Assembly: GCA_022925895.1 (NCBI GenBank)
Contig: JAKSYS010000025.1
Coordinates: 1-64,000, forward strand
Reading direction: 5' to 3'
Origin: Fragilaria crotonensis
Lineage: Eukaryota > Bacillariophyta > Fragilariophyceae > Fragilariales > Fragilariaceae
DNA length: 64,000 bases
The translations under genes and the position numbers were made by a program. The notes under the pieces were generated by a model. It was not told where the DNA came from and made no database searches. It worked only from the letters and a program-made list of their open reading frames with translations. How positions within the stretch are numbered: position 1 is the first letter of the stretch; every line of letters begins with the position of its first letter. Shown here one piece after another: positions 40,357 to 52,301 of this stretch.

Positions 40357-43300
40357 ATGTCAGAGCTTGTTAATCCCTTCGCGTTGGTCGTCAAGCTTGG
40401 TGGAATTGTGGCAAAACCGATCATTAAGCTGAGCCAAGGGATTGGACAGGGTATCGGTGAGATTTTCAACCTTCAGGATGATGATAATCATCATGGAGAT
40501 GAGCATGATGGAGATGAGCATGATGAAGTAGCCGCTCCAGAAGAAGACTGTCGTATGAGTCTGGAGGGAACGTTGTGGTGTCGGAAGGGAAAGACGAAAA
40601 GTTGGAAGCGCCGCCTGGTTGTTCTAAAATTGGAACAGGAGGGGATCTTTGAATGCTACAAAGTCTTAAATTATGGTCGATCAAGAATGTTGAAAGATGT
40701 ATACAGTCAACTTCATCGCCAAGCGAGTGTGGGCAGCATCATTCGCGACTCGGGATCCCAAACGTTGCAACTTCTCCTAGGAAGAGACACACCATGGATC
40801 GCACGAGATATTCCTAACGATCCCTCGACATTCGTGATTGAAATACCGACCGATAATCTTCAGGTCCTTAACAGCCTCATTTTCGAAGGCAGTCAGCAAG
40901 CCTTCCTAGGCTCGATACAAACAGAATCCTTTGATGAGGGACCCGACGGGGACATCACCACCGGAGATGATCAAGCAACGCAGTCCGCGCAAATGGACGC
41001 TTCGCTACTAGATATTAGCGATCGCCCAAACATGACGCTGTCCTCGAGAACGAAGCTGGAAAGAGACTTCAAATCGGCGCAGAAAAAACAAGTGCCCTTA
41101 AGATTATATTTCAACTGTCCTCGAAGTGGCAATGAGAAGGCTCTCTGGCTCCGAGGATTTGCGAAGGTTGATCGCCTTGGGGAACCTTGGGACAAAAGGA
41201 ATTTCTTCGGTAAGATCGCACAGATTGGCATGGCGACGTCAAGAATAAGGAGGGACGTGTTTGCAGATTTCACTCGGGATGCACGACAGCTAGAGATAGG
41301 TGTCCTGAGCCCATCCTACAAGCCATTGAAGAATCCGACAATGCCGAACATCGAGGAACACATCGAACGAAGAGAATTCATGGTATACCCAACGTATTGC
41401 TATCCTCACGTATGGATGACTCAAAGTGAGCTGCTGGAAGAGTGCAATCTACCGTCGACAACTATGCACGACCTTCGCATAGATAGCATGATGGGCAAAG
41501 AGATCGGCACCCTGCGAGTTGAAGTTCTTCAATGTTTCGGGTTGCCAAAACTCGACCGAAACAGTGAAAGCGATGCTGTGTGCTACTTAGTTTGTGGATC
41601 GTATGCATTTGCGACAGATGTGATCCCCAACAACGCACATCCCATATGGCCACGGAAATCTCGTCGAGGCTGTCTCTTTCCTGTTTTTCACGGGTATGCT
41701 CGTCTCTTTGTAGGTGTCTTTGACGACGATGTTGGACCCCGAGATGACGTAGCCGGCCGAGTAGTGATTGATTTGTCGAGGTTGCGCCCGACTTCGAGGT
41801 ACGACGTCACGATTCCATTACGAACGTCTGCCCAGGTCTACTCACGACGACCTCGGGGTTCTATTCGACTTCGATTTCAGCTGGATTGGAAAAGTGAAAG
41901 AGCCGCTTTGGTTTCGTACTTACCGACTTCACTAAAAATTCCGAAAAAGACTGCGCCAGATACGAGTACCACTGTTATGTGTGTTGATCCCACAGCGTTT
42001 CGGAACATTGCAATCACAGTACACGGAGCTCACCTCCCGGGGAAGTTTTCTTACAAACATTTCCGGGCGACAATGAAAGAGGTCACTCTCTCTAGAAAAA
42101 TGATGATGGAGATTGCGCGATCTACTGTCAAAGAGACCATGATCTGGGTGCACCCAGCAATTTCCCTCTTCGTGTACTGCGCCTGGATGCATTGTGTTTG
42201 GAGCAATTCTTTCGGTCTCGTGCCAGCATACTTGATGAGTTTTTCTTGTTGCATCTTCTCAGAAACTATGTTCGATATGGTATTGACGGACCTGGGTGCA
42301 GAGGATTTGTTCCGCCGACCTGGGAAGAGATGTTGCGGGCAGTTGTAACGGATCAAAAGCATTCTATCAGGCCTATCAGTATGACTCTTACTGATGACGC
42401 AGGCGCCCATCGGAACCCGCTGCTTGCTGATGGCGACGACCCCGTTTATGATGTCAACCGCGTTGAAACTCATGTTCCATGGGGGAAACAGTTATTCCGA
42501 TTTATTGGTTTTCTCGAAGAAGACAGGGTCCTTGCAAGGATACCCCAGCATGAACGTCACTTGGAGTTTCCTTTCTCTAATGGGACTGTTTACCCACCGC
42601 TCAGCGTGAGGGAATCGATGGCAAAGAAACCTCACAAATCAAGAGAGAATGATGAATTTCGACCTATCAGGTCGCTTTGTAGGGATCGACTGTCTCGTGT
42701 CCACAAGGACAGAGGGGAATATGACTCACTCGAATTCGACGGCGACACAGCTGAAACGGATGATGATGACATCCTGTTAGACACGGAAATCTCGCGCAGC
42801 GTTGACGAGAACCTGGACAACAGCACGGAATTAGACCCTGCCGCTCCACTGCCTTCGACAATCCTGATTCCTGACCAGGATATTGATTTCGTTCATGACA
42901 GTGGCGGCAAAAAATTTACGGATGATCTTGAGGATATGAGAGAAAACATGCATCGCTTGACTTGGCATGTCTTCAACTACAAGACACATATAGTCAAGCA
43001 CCCCGAATCCGTGTTCTTTGGGCAAGGGAAAAAAGCAGCGAGGGGGAAAGATACGAAGCGTGAAATTGAAAAGCTTCTCAATTTAGGTAGCTATTCGTCG
43101 AGCAACATGATCGTCTCAAGAGCTGCTCCATACGTCGCTCCGCTACTGGGCGCTGCACTCAGCTTCTTGGGTGTCTTTCGAACCGCGTTCAATGTGTTCA
43201 CTTGGCGCGATCCCTTTATGTCATTCTGGGTATCTGTGTTTGGTCTCCTTGTGACCATCATTTTGTTCTACTTTCCTTGGCGCCTTTTTTTACTGGTCAC

Positions 43301-43930
43301 CGGCTGTATTGTGGTTGGGCCTCAGGTACGTGACGCGGTACGTTGCTTTCGATAGACTGGTGCTTTCGCCAACTCATCATTGTCAAAGAATTGGGTATAC
43401 TTCCAAGTTTACCGAAAGCGAAGGAGCGAGGAGGTCGCACCAAAAGATGAAGGCATTCATTCGGTGCCTGACAATCTTACGAACTCTCGACGCTTCAGCC
43501 GTTGGTGAAAGCGCATCCCCTTCCTAACACAAAGCATGCCGATGTTTCTATGGATCAAATTGACCCGCGTGAAGTCCACCATGTTGTAATTCCCTATTCG
43601 CAGCTGGCGTCAGCCACAAACCGATTCTATGACTGGCCACCTGAACCTGAATTTTCACACGTAAAGTACAATCCCCCCGTCACCAAGGCCAACAACATCT
43701 CTGGTCCCTCTACGGAAACGTTCAAATCGAAAACTTCTGCAGGGAATATTCCCCAGTTCGTTACAGCCAGCACGATGGCTCGTCGTTCCACCCTGCAGGC
43801 TTTCAAACCAACGCTTCAAAGATCCCGCTCCTCCGATTTCGAAATCAGGTCTGAACGGCAGCTGATTCGTCCACGATCCCGAACGGCGGACATGTGGGAC
43901 ATTGATGAATCAAAGTTGAAATCTGAGTAG
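40357..43930 (+). CDS. PH-C2-transmembrane protein, MCTP-like (two apparent frameshifts)
   Basis: Large gene of about 1,190 codons. Residues 1-30 are amphipathic; a PH domain spans ~65-270 (SLEGTLWCRKGKTKSWKRRLVVLK to ALWLRGFAKVD) with an insert; a C2 domain spans ~380-520 (LRVEVLQCFGLPK, FVGVFDDDVGPRDDVAGRV). Two membrane hairpins follow: PAISLFVYCAWMHC.. and APYVAPLLGAALSF.../..LLVTIILFYFPWRLFLLVTG, like the C-terminal region of MCTP proteins that bridge ER and plasma membrane. An intron starts GTACGT at 43326 and ends most simply at 43388 (63 nt; exon resumes NWVYFQVYRKRR). The frame slips at a T5 run (42240-42244) and at GG (43504-43505); one extra base at each restores a good protein. 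It is either a recent pseudogene or carries assembly indels. An acceptor at 43498 would avoid the second shift but lose the NWVYF segment. Confidence 0.75.
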
Positions 43931-43964
43931 CAGGTTACGTAACGCAATCCTACTATTCCATTTG

Positions 43965-45464
43965 CTACATCCTACGTGCAAGTCCGCTCTCAATTCTTTG
44001 TTCCCACTCAGTTACAATTGCAGCCGCGATATGGCGTCCCCAAAAATCATAGCCTTCGTCGTTCGGGTGAACGTTATCGGCGGCAAGCAATGTAGACCCT
44101 GGATTACGATTGGACGATGAAGCCTGGATATGATCATGACAACCTTGGTGATAGATATCCTGCGTCGATGCCTCACTTCGTTTTTCCATGTCGGTGGTTA
44201 ATCGCTGATAATGCTGTCTCATGAGCGCTTCTACTCTTTCTTTGGCTTTTTTCGTTACGTCGGTCATTTCCAGGAGAACTTGTTCAGCCTTGCGAGAGTT
44301 GAAAATGGGCCCCCGGCCAGCCTCCATGTCCTCCAGCGACTCAATAGTAGGGGGCTCAACAAAGAGGACGAAATTCGGAAATGATTCAGCTAGGCGCTTC
44401 TTGTGGTCGTCAATCATTTCCAGAAGTGGCACAACAAACCACGATAGGGGAGCTTGTTGGCAAAGAGGCATGGGCGAGATTGGAAGGGCAGGAAAAACTA
44501 TCAAGGGACGGCTTCGCTCCTTCAGGCAAGGATTTTCATCAGATGATTCCGGTGATCGCATCCGTTGCTTAAGAGCGACAAGCACTCGGATCAATTCTCC
44601 TTTGAGACCTTCGCTGGACGCATGTTCACGGGCTTCGTTTGTTGCGCTAGAGTTGTCACCTCTCGTCATAAACGGCAGACACATATCTTTCAAATCGTTG
44701 AGACCCGTGAGTACAACAGCCACATCGTAGTCACTCGAATCCAAATTTGAGAGGCATCGTTTTGATTGTGATTGTTGACGGTCTCTCACCATCTCGTCGA
44801 TAACCCGTGGATCCTTTTTGATAAGCACGTGCGAGCGAAATGACTTAACATCCAGTTGAACACGACGCCACCATCTTTGAATGCGATTTCCAGCAGCAGT
44901 GACATCATCAGTTGCATCCAGAATGTCTTTCTTCGTTTTGCGATCCTCAATCCACTCTTCAGCTAGGCGCTTGGTGACCTGCCACTCTGCCAGTTTTGTC
45001 TCCAAAAGATTTGGCTCTCGTTGGAGTGAAAAAATATCGTGTACAGTCTGTGACGCCGAGGCCCCCGGGGTTCCTACACAAGTCCATCGAACTGCTCGTC
45101 CTCCTAGGTTTTGTGAAAGGGCCCGGGCAATGCTTTCAGGCAAAATAGGAGTTCCATGTTTGGATATGCCAACCCCTGCAGCCAACGAATCTCCGATTAC
45201 CAAGAGTCGCAACGGCTCTTGATGTGCTTGAGGTTGATGCCGCGACTCGGCTTGTTCTTTTCCTTCTGACCTCATGACGACAATGCCCCTGGAAGGAGAC
45301 ACCGGAACAGGTGCATCACTGTGATGAGCTCGGAAATCCTGCAACATGAGTACACCTTGCACCATGGCGAGCGCTGGAGTCGAGATTGCCAATCCAACCG
45401 CCCATTTCGGTAGGGAGTGAAGTCGTCGTAGAAGTTCAGCGGTACGAAAGAGCCGCACGGTCAT
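43965..45464 (-). CDS. SGNH/GDSL-type hydrolase, membrane-anchored
   Basis: 499 aa, intronless. A hydrophobic segment near the N-terminus (~residues 20-42) suggests a signal anchor. Block I is LLVIGDSLAAGVG (nucleophile Ser, ~residue 92), block III is LTGLNDL (Asn), and block V is DNVHPNDEGYDFWGRH (catalytic Asp and His). The spacing between I and III is long because of an inserted basic, Glu-rich region of about 100 residues. Substrate is unknown; such enzymes are lipases, esterases or deacetylases. The stop codon lies only 34 bp from the stop of the MCTP-like gene, so the two transcripts must overlap or end very tightly. Confidence 0.85.
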   Translation of the reverse strand: MTVRLFRTAELLRRLHSLPKWAVGLAISTPALAMVQGVLMLQDFRAHHSDAPVPVSPSRGIVVMRSEGKEQAESRHQPQAHQEPLRLLVIGDSLAAGVGISKHGTPILPESIARALSQNLGGRAVRWTCVGTPGASASQTVHDIFSLQREPNLLETKLAEWQVTKRLAEEWIEDRKTKKDILDATDDVTAAGNRIQRWWRRVQLDVKSFRSHVLIKKDPRVIDEMVRDRQQSQSKRCLSNLDSSDYDVAVVLTGLNDLKDMCLPFMTRGDNSSATNEAREHASSEGLKGELIRVLVALKQRMRSPESSDENPCLKERSRPLIVFPALPISPMPLCQQAPLSWFVVPLLEMIDDHKKRLAESFPNFVLFVEPPTIESLEDMEAGRGPIFNSRKAEQVLLEMTDVTKKAKERVEALMRQHYQRLTTDMEKRSEASTQDIYHQGCHDHIQASSSNRNPGSTLLAADNVHPNDEGYDFWGRHIAAAIVTEWEQRIESGLARRM

Positions 45465-46190
45465 TGTGTTGTGTTGAATGATATCTACCGGTAGAAGGAA
45501 CTCTCCAGACGTTCGAGACTGAGAGACGAAAGGAAATGTTTTCCGATCTGAACGCTGCGAGAACTGCGTGTTTTCTGAAAGTACATGGAATACGATCGGC
45601 CAAAATGAGAAATGAAAGCGGGTCTACGTGTATCATCATTGGACTGTACGCACGCGAGGTATTTACTTGGCGTCGAGCTCGATTGCGTTCTATTTATAAC
45701 GTTAGAAACCGTAATCTACCGTTTGTTGACAGGGCGCAAGGACAAAACGCAGCTGTTCTTGTAACATTTTTTTGTATGAGCATATATATGCACTATCATA
45801 AAAAGCAAACCATCACATGCGACATGCGTACGCTTCCAATGTGCTTTACGGACTCGTTTTATTTCCCTATATGCTTGTATTGTAAAATGTACAGTACACA
45901 TTACGCACATATGCATACTTGATGTGATGACTGATGACTGATGACTGATGACTGATGACTGATGATGAATAATTCGCCGTCTATTGGTGCGTCAATAGGG
46001 AGATACGGGTAGACTGTAACACATGGTTAGAGTTAAGGTCAAGGTACCACACAGTAGGTAGTAGGTAGTAGGTATACATGTACTCGGAGTACAGTGGTGC
46101 TTTTACTCTGAACCACTGCGCCCTACCGAAAATGACATCACTTGTGTATGAGTTTCACAACCTACCAATCCGCTGCCCTCCAAAAGGACC
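45465..46190. other. Intergenic between SGNH hydrolase and LSM3
   Basis: No gene seen. Contains the 7-bp array at 45925, GTAGGTA repeats (46052-46072) and GTAC motifs. It holds both divergent promoters. Confidence 0.5.
45925..45966. repeat. Minisatellite, 7-bp unit TGATGAC
   Basis: Five exact tandem copies (45925-45959) and a degenerate sixth. Confidence 0.9.
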
Positions 46191-46550
46191 ATGGAAGAAC
46201 CGCTTGATTTGATTCGACTATCGATTGATGAGCGCGTGTACGTTAAATGTCGTGGGGAAAGGGAATTGAGAGGCAAACTACATGTACGTCTTTCGCAAGC
46301 TTGTTAGTGATGAGTAGCTATTGTTCGGTTTCCTTTGATTCTCCTTCGCTCACAATAACGGACATTCTTGCAGGCGTACGACCAGCATTTGAACATGATT
46401 TTAGGGGACGTAGAGGAAACACTTACGAGCACTGAAGTGGACGACGAGACTGATGAAGAGATTGTCAAAAAGGCGACACGCAAGGTTGGCATGCTGTTTG
46501 TTAGAGGAGATATTGTCGTCTTAGTCTCCCCGCCGCTCAGAACAAGCTAG
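46191..46550 (+). CDS. LSM3: Sm-like protein LSM3 (2 exons)
   Basis: Exon 1 (46191-46283) and exon 2 (46374-46550) with a 90-nt intron (donor GTACGT, acceptor CTTGCAG), phase 0, give 89 aa. [48 protein letters not shown] and [17 protein letters not shown] match LSm3 of animals and plants closely, covering both Sm motifs. LSm3 is part of the Lsm2-8 ring on U6 snRNA and the Lsm1-7 ring in mRNA decay. The two parts are in different frames, so a single-frame scan shows only the second half. A further upstream exon is possible but not needed. Confidence 0.95.
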
Positions 46551-47168
46551 ATAAGACCCGCAGTAATCCTGACGAATAGGCCAAAGGATCCCGTCTTGTT
46601 GATCGCAACAACGGTATTATCACAGAACGTAGTGATGTGATCGCGACAACTAGAATAGTAGTACAGGTGATGTTCTTCAACAGACGACTTCATCATGGAC
46701 TGACCACCTACTGGAGTACATCGTTTTCACGGTTGTACTGCACTTCTTACCGTAGTCTAATTCCCGTCCCGGCACACAACCTATGTCATACTCCGAGTAC
46801 CAGTTACAGTACATTGTACTACAAGTACAGTACTGCTAACTGCTCAACCTTGTAGGACTCCGGCTTTACCAGGCACCTGGTACATGGTATGACGGTATGG
46901 CTTACATACCAGCACACATACCGGTACTTTTGTGTTTTATGAAAACCGTATGACGTATGACTGTCGCATGCACTGTGGCGGTTTGGAATTGTTGGTGAAT
47001 GGGTAAAGTACTTGTACCCTTGTACGGAGTACAACGTACGACATATGGAGGAGAATGATAATGGTTCCATACCAACTACGACCTACAGTAAACTCTCCAC
47101 TCACATCTCACAAAAACAAAACTTTGCGCCCCACCCCGATCGCAAAGTGAGAGTAGGTATTAGACACC
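46551..47168. other. Intergenic between LSM3 and BCAT; no gene seen
   Basis: Rich in GTAC motifs and palindromes (46780-46830, 46860-46925, 47015-47045). It contains the promoter of the aminotransferase gene. Confidence 0.5.
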
Positions 47169-48452
47169 ATGTCAGCTGGCCCATTACCTCCCAAAGACGG
47201 AATCGATTTTGAGAGCTTACCTTGGAACCTCAATCTTCCCGACGAACACTTTTACGTTCACGTCACAACTACCTCCGAATGGACGGAGGATCACTACAAC
47301 CTTGAGACGGACACCGGGCTTATTGTAGACTCCCTCTTTAAATACTCTGAATCCCCTTTGCCTATCTTCCCATCAACCACATCACTCAACTACGGTACCA
47401 CCATTTGGGAAGGTCTCAAGTGCTATCGCGATCGAAATGGAAACCCTGTCGTCTTTCGAGCCGATCGTAACTATGAGAGATTCTGTAAGGGAGCACACGC
47501 CATGTGCTTGCCGATTCCCTCCAAGCAATTGTTCCTCAGGGGGATCCAAACAGTCCTGCAGGCTAATTCCAGCTTAATCCCACCCAAGGGAGACGGTGAG
47601 TGATGCGCGTCATTATGGGACGGCATCTCGTGTTTCAAACTTGTTTCTCATCCTCTTAACGGCGACACAGGTATGAAGCTCTATGTCCGCCCTATGCTGC
47701 TGGGTTCCGGTCAGCAACTTGGTCTTTATCCATCACCTCAGTTTTCACTACTCTTCTTTGTTTCTCCCACCGGAAACTACTTTAAGGGCAGTACAGGAGG
47801 TTTGAATTTACATTTGGAAACAAAACGCTGTCGCGCTGCGCGTGGAGGAGTTGGCAATGTGAAATGCGCTGGGAACTATGCCGTTGCCCTTCGCCCTTTG
47901 ATGGAAGCAAAGAAACAAGGCTTTCATGACAATCTCTTTCTGGAACTAGAAACCTACCAGCATGGTGAGCTCACCAAGGCAATCCTACAGGAAATGAGTG
48001 CTGCCAATGTGTTTTTCGTCCTCAAGTCTGGCGAGATTGTAACCCCTTCGCTGTCCAGATGTACCATCTTGCCGGGTATCACTCGCGAATCGGTGCTGGC
48101 CATTATAACTAAGTTTTCTGACGAGCTACAGTCCAGTATGGAACAGTCTACAAGTGGCTCTAATGCAGGGGCAGTAGTCGCAACCGAACGCGACGTCACT
48201 GTTGGCGACTTGGAAGTCGCGACTGAAGCGTTTTGTACAGGAACGGCTGCCGAGCTAGTTCCGATTGCGCGCCTAGCGACTGGCGAAGGGGAAGAGAAGT
48301 TTGAGGTAAACTTCCTGCACGGATCCGAGGCGGCTGGCCCTGTTACTGCCAAGTTGTTAGAATTACTTCGCAAAGTCATGTACGGAGATTTAGTTGTAGA
48401 GGAGCATTGGTTGAAAGATCCATACGACACAGTGGCGAGCTTTTGCCAGTGA
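47169..48452 (+). CDS. Branched-chain amino acid aminotransferase (2 exons)
   Basis: Exons 47169-47595 and 47671-48452 (intron 75 nt, donor GTGAGT, acceptor GACACAG), giving 402 aa. A fold-type IV PLP enzyme: Lys207 in GNVKCAGNYA is the Schiff-base residue. Also SLNYGTTIWEGLKCYR, FRADRNYERFCKGA, LYVRPMLLGSGQQLGL, ILPGITRESV and a C-terminal block around EAFCTGTAAELVPI. It interconverts leucine, isoleucine and valine with their 2-oxoacids. The N-terminus (MSAGPLPPKDG) is not a clear targeting peptide, so cytosolic action is likely; a mitochondrial or plastid upstream start cannot be ruled out. QEMSAANVFFV has Met where many homologues have a short conserved residue. Confidence 0.92.
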
Positions 48453-49124
48453 AGAGTTAAAGGAATCATTGCTGGTTTGCACGTGGAATGTAGGTGACTT
48501 TGTTTTCTCAACGACACGAACCCTTTAGGGTGGATGCGCATTTCCCTTGTTTTTGCAGATTATCATATCGACCCTTAGTCGGAATTGATATTAACACGCA
48601 ATTTAGTGAAAAGCTAGAGACTTGGAGCACTTGGTTGCAGAATCAATCTTGTATGCTAAAGCAGAAATTCTTCCCAGCATATTTTGGTCGTCCAACTGTT
48701 ATGTATCCATAATCCATACCACGAGAGAACTGAATACCCATACTACCGTAGTGTGAGTCGTCACGTGTTCCACAGTATGCTACTGCGGCCGTTAAAAGTT
48801 ATGTATTCAACCAATTTTTGCTTAGTAGGGTGCGCCAGTTGAGTGCTGCTGGCCAGGAGTTCTGCTGGCGTCGGGGTCATGCGTTCATAGGGACAACACA
48901 ACGGAAAAGCGGGCGAGCGTTTTCTTTGCTACTAGGACTGTGACATTACCCCGAACGCCGACCGTTCGACTTTCTTATTTTGAACTAATCAATGGTATCT
49001 TGACAGTTAAACATGTCGGTTGGATTGGACATTACATGGAGTGTATAATAATTTTGGACCGTTGGGAATCCACTAAACACACATCTCACATTTCGCCAAG
49101 GGAAAACTTCTTCGCATCTGTGCC
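48453..49124. other. Intergenic between BCAT and the MDR gene; no gene seen
   Basis: No coding or RNA gene seen. It carries the 3' UTR of BCAT and the promoter of the MDR gene. Short open frames (48494-48712, 48940-49170) lack coding character. Confidence 0.5.
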
Positions 49125-52100
49125 ATGGCAACTATCAGCCCCTTTGATCCCTTCTGGAGGTTCGTTCTAGACGAAGACTCCGATGGTGACGAAACCGTAC
49201 AAAGGCGAAGGAAACCTAATCAGACGGAAAAGGAGACGGACAAAGTCAAGAAAGTGAGGTTCCAGCTGAGCCGTGGCAGTGTTTCTGTCGACGATGAAGA
49301 GGACGTGAGCCTCCTCGAACTCGCATCAATGGATCTTCGTCCTCGCCCGCAGGAGCAACCAGATCGTCGAAGGCTTTTCGGCGACAAAAAGAAAGAGAAA
49401 CGTGACGACGACGAGAACTGGAGTATCCTAAAACTAGCGTTCGCTGGCGAGAAAAACGAACCACAGAAGCCTTCGCAGAGTAGTTTTTCTGGAAGGAAAA
49501 AGGATCCCCCAGAAGCTAGCAAAAAGGAAAGCAGCTTTCTTTCGATGATTGGACTGTCTCCGTGTGAGTCCAACGACACCGATGCGCCATCAAAGCTCAC
49601 TTCTAAGAACAGCAGGAACTCTAAAACACCAGGAAGTGCGTCCCTCAGTAAGAAAGATCAGCGAGAAGGTGAATTGCACGACAGTGGCTTTCTCGCGATG
49701 ATCGGACTGTCTTCGTCTCCATCCAACGATACTGATGTTCAATCAAAGGGATCTTCGAAGCAAAGCAGTGGTCGCGGTGATTCAAAGAAAGGTGCTATGA
49801 CTCATGGGCAACAGACCAGCGTGCCACAGAAAAATTTGTCCGCCCTCAGTGAGAAGTTCAAATTTGGGGGCAAGAAGAATCCTATTTTCCCCGATGATGA
49901 TGCCCTCCCCAGTAACTCTCATCCAACGCCACGAAACCAAGTCAAAGCACAAAAGAAACCCACCGAACCAAAAGAAGCAACCAAGCCTAGGCAACCTGCG
50001 AAGATAACGAAATCTTCCAATGAGGGACAACCTATCAAGGCAAAGTTTCCCGCCAGGAAGAAGCAGCTTTTGAATCCAAAGAAACCAACCGAGGAGAAGG
50101 AACCTTTGAGGTTCAAGAGAATGCAACGAGTGAAGGCGCGAGAAAAGGGAACTACAGAGGAATCCAGCGAATCGCAGCCCGCATCATCCTCACCAATTTC
50201 CGCGACTCTTGCGGCAGCTGGACTTGCAGCAATTGGTATTGCATCTGCAGGTGTGACTGCCGCCGGCGATCTCTTCGATGGAGCAGCGGAGAAGAATGAA
50301 AATCGCTCGACGCAACAGGTTAAGTCAAAGGGACGAATGAGCATGCTAGATTTTTTGGACGTATTCAGCTCGTCGGAGGAAGAATCTGACGAAGACAGCG
50401 ACGAAGAGTCATATGGTGGCTATGACTCGTCATCCTATGTCAGCGCTGCGTCGAGTCCATCAAGTGCATGCGATTCTTCACAAGAAAAGACGCTCTCTCC
50501 AATCAAAGAAATTGTTATAGACAATGATGCCGGATGGACATCTGAACGGAAATCAAGGTCCAAAAGAAGTCCGCAAGGGCCAATTGCAATCCCATGAATT
50601 CAGAACTATCTGCTCGCAACCTCAAAACCAGCATACCTTCGTCCGCCAAAGTGGAGGCACAGCTGGAAAAGAACGTCGCAAAAGTGCGTGCTCAAGGTCG
50701 GGACCTCGCCAACAAATTTTCTGACCAGGAAGTTGACGCCGACGAGGAAAATCCGGACTATTCGCCTTCCAAGAAACGCATTGGACACATTGCCGCCAGT
50801 AACTCGTCGAGGACCTTGAGAAGCCAACGCATTGTCCGTGTTGGCAAGCAGACTGACCCAGAGAGCACTTCCGAACCATTTGCAAACATTGTCTCTGGAG
50901 TGAACATGAATGCCGACGGGAAAACCGTCGAGAAGATCGTTGTAGAGAGAAAGCTGGGTGAACTTCAGCAGATGCACGCAAGTGAAACTCCGGATGAAAT
51001 GGCGGCCAGGACCACACCTATAGGATTCTATACCTACGACGACGATCCCAATGCCTATATGAGTGTGCAATACGATAGATATGGATCGCGAAACGAGATC
51101 TATACGCATTACCAATCCCCAGCATCCCTTCTCAATGAAGAAACGGATACGGTGTTGGTAAAAATTGAGGTAAGTGTCTGTTTTTTGAAACATGAATTCC
51201 AGAGTGAAACAAACTCACATTTTGTAAACGAAGGCTTCGACCATATCTTACTCAGATTGTCGTATCCGAAGGGGTGAGTGGTGGGGACAAAGTCAACTCG
51301 GTCTCCCTCTTGTTCCTGGAGTTGATCTAGTCGGGAAAGTCGAAAGAATCGATAAGCACACTGAGTCTCGATTTGGCCTGAGCAGCGGAGACAGGGTTAT
51401 CTCTCTTGTCAAGCATGGCGGCAACGCTCGCTACACGAAGGTATGCGCCGATCAACTCGTCAAGGTGCCGGTTGGTGTGAAACCTCCAGAGGCTGTGTGT
51501 CTTGTAGAGGCGTACCTGTCTGCCTTCCAAGCAATCCACTGCGGACAGCGACAGATCATACGATACAAGGCCACATCTCTTTCGGGAAAGATAATCCTTG
51601 TCCTTGGAGTCCTCACCAATGTGGGGCGAGCAACAGTTGAACTGGCGATCGCTGCTGGAGCTGAACTCGTTTACGCTCCGTGTAAAAGCAAACACCGACA
51701 AAGTGTTCAGGACATGGGCGCTACTCCACTTTGCCTTGCCAAAGACGACTTCATGTCGCTTTTGGATGGAAAGGTTGACTTGATCATCGACGCGACGTCA
51801 GATATCAAGACTGACGTCGATAACTATTTCAGTGCTCTCAACGAGAATGGCGACTACCTTCTTGTGGGCAGAACGACCGAAACAAAGGAATGCATTCTGT
51901 CGAGGTGGGCAGGAACTCCTAAACACAAGCTTCTCTGCGGCAGCAACAAGTACCGACTGACAAATCAGGTTCATTCCTACGACGTTTATGAAACATGGGA
52001 ATCAAATCTCGAGTGCTGCAAGGTAAGTCTTTTCCCGATTGGTTACGAAATTGTATAAGCTCGAGACTCATTCACGGCCAATCTCCAGCGAGATTTAGCG

Positions 52101-52301
52101 CATTTAATAGGGCTATTGGAAGCGGGAGTGATCAGTCCTCGGGTGCTAGATCGCGTTCCCTTGAAGAAAGTAGCCAAGATCCAAGCAGTATTGGACGAAA
52201 AGAGAATTCAGGGCTTCATTGTATGCGAGCCTTGGATCAAGAGCATGAGTAGAGAAGACCCCAGCTTGGAAGGAACTTTGGCGTCTAAGAACCCTGAGTG
52301 A
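49125..52301 (+). CDS. MDR-family (quinone/alcohol) oxidoreductase with long disordered N-terminus (3 exons, one apparent frameshift)
   Basis: Exons 49125-51169, 51234-52022 and 52089-52301, introns 64 and 66 nt (donors GTAAGT, acceptors CGAAG and CTCCAG). The first ~640 residues are charged and disordered with two copies of a short motif (SFLSMIGLSP, GFLAMIGLSS) and an alanine-rich segment. The last ~380 residues form a medium-chain reductase: IEASTISYSDCRIRRGEWWG, VPGVDLVGKVERID, GDRVISLVKHGGNARY, and a Rossmann loop IILVLGVLTNVGRATVEL. The loop is degraded from GxGxxG, and no structural zinc cysteines are seen, so it is like quinone reductases. The frame breaks at CCC 50591-50593; one extra base restores the sequence. 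Role unknown. Confidence 0.7.
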
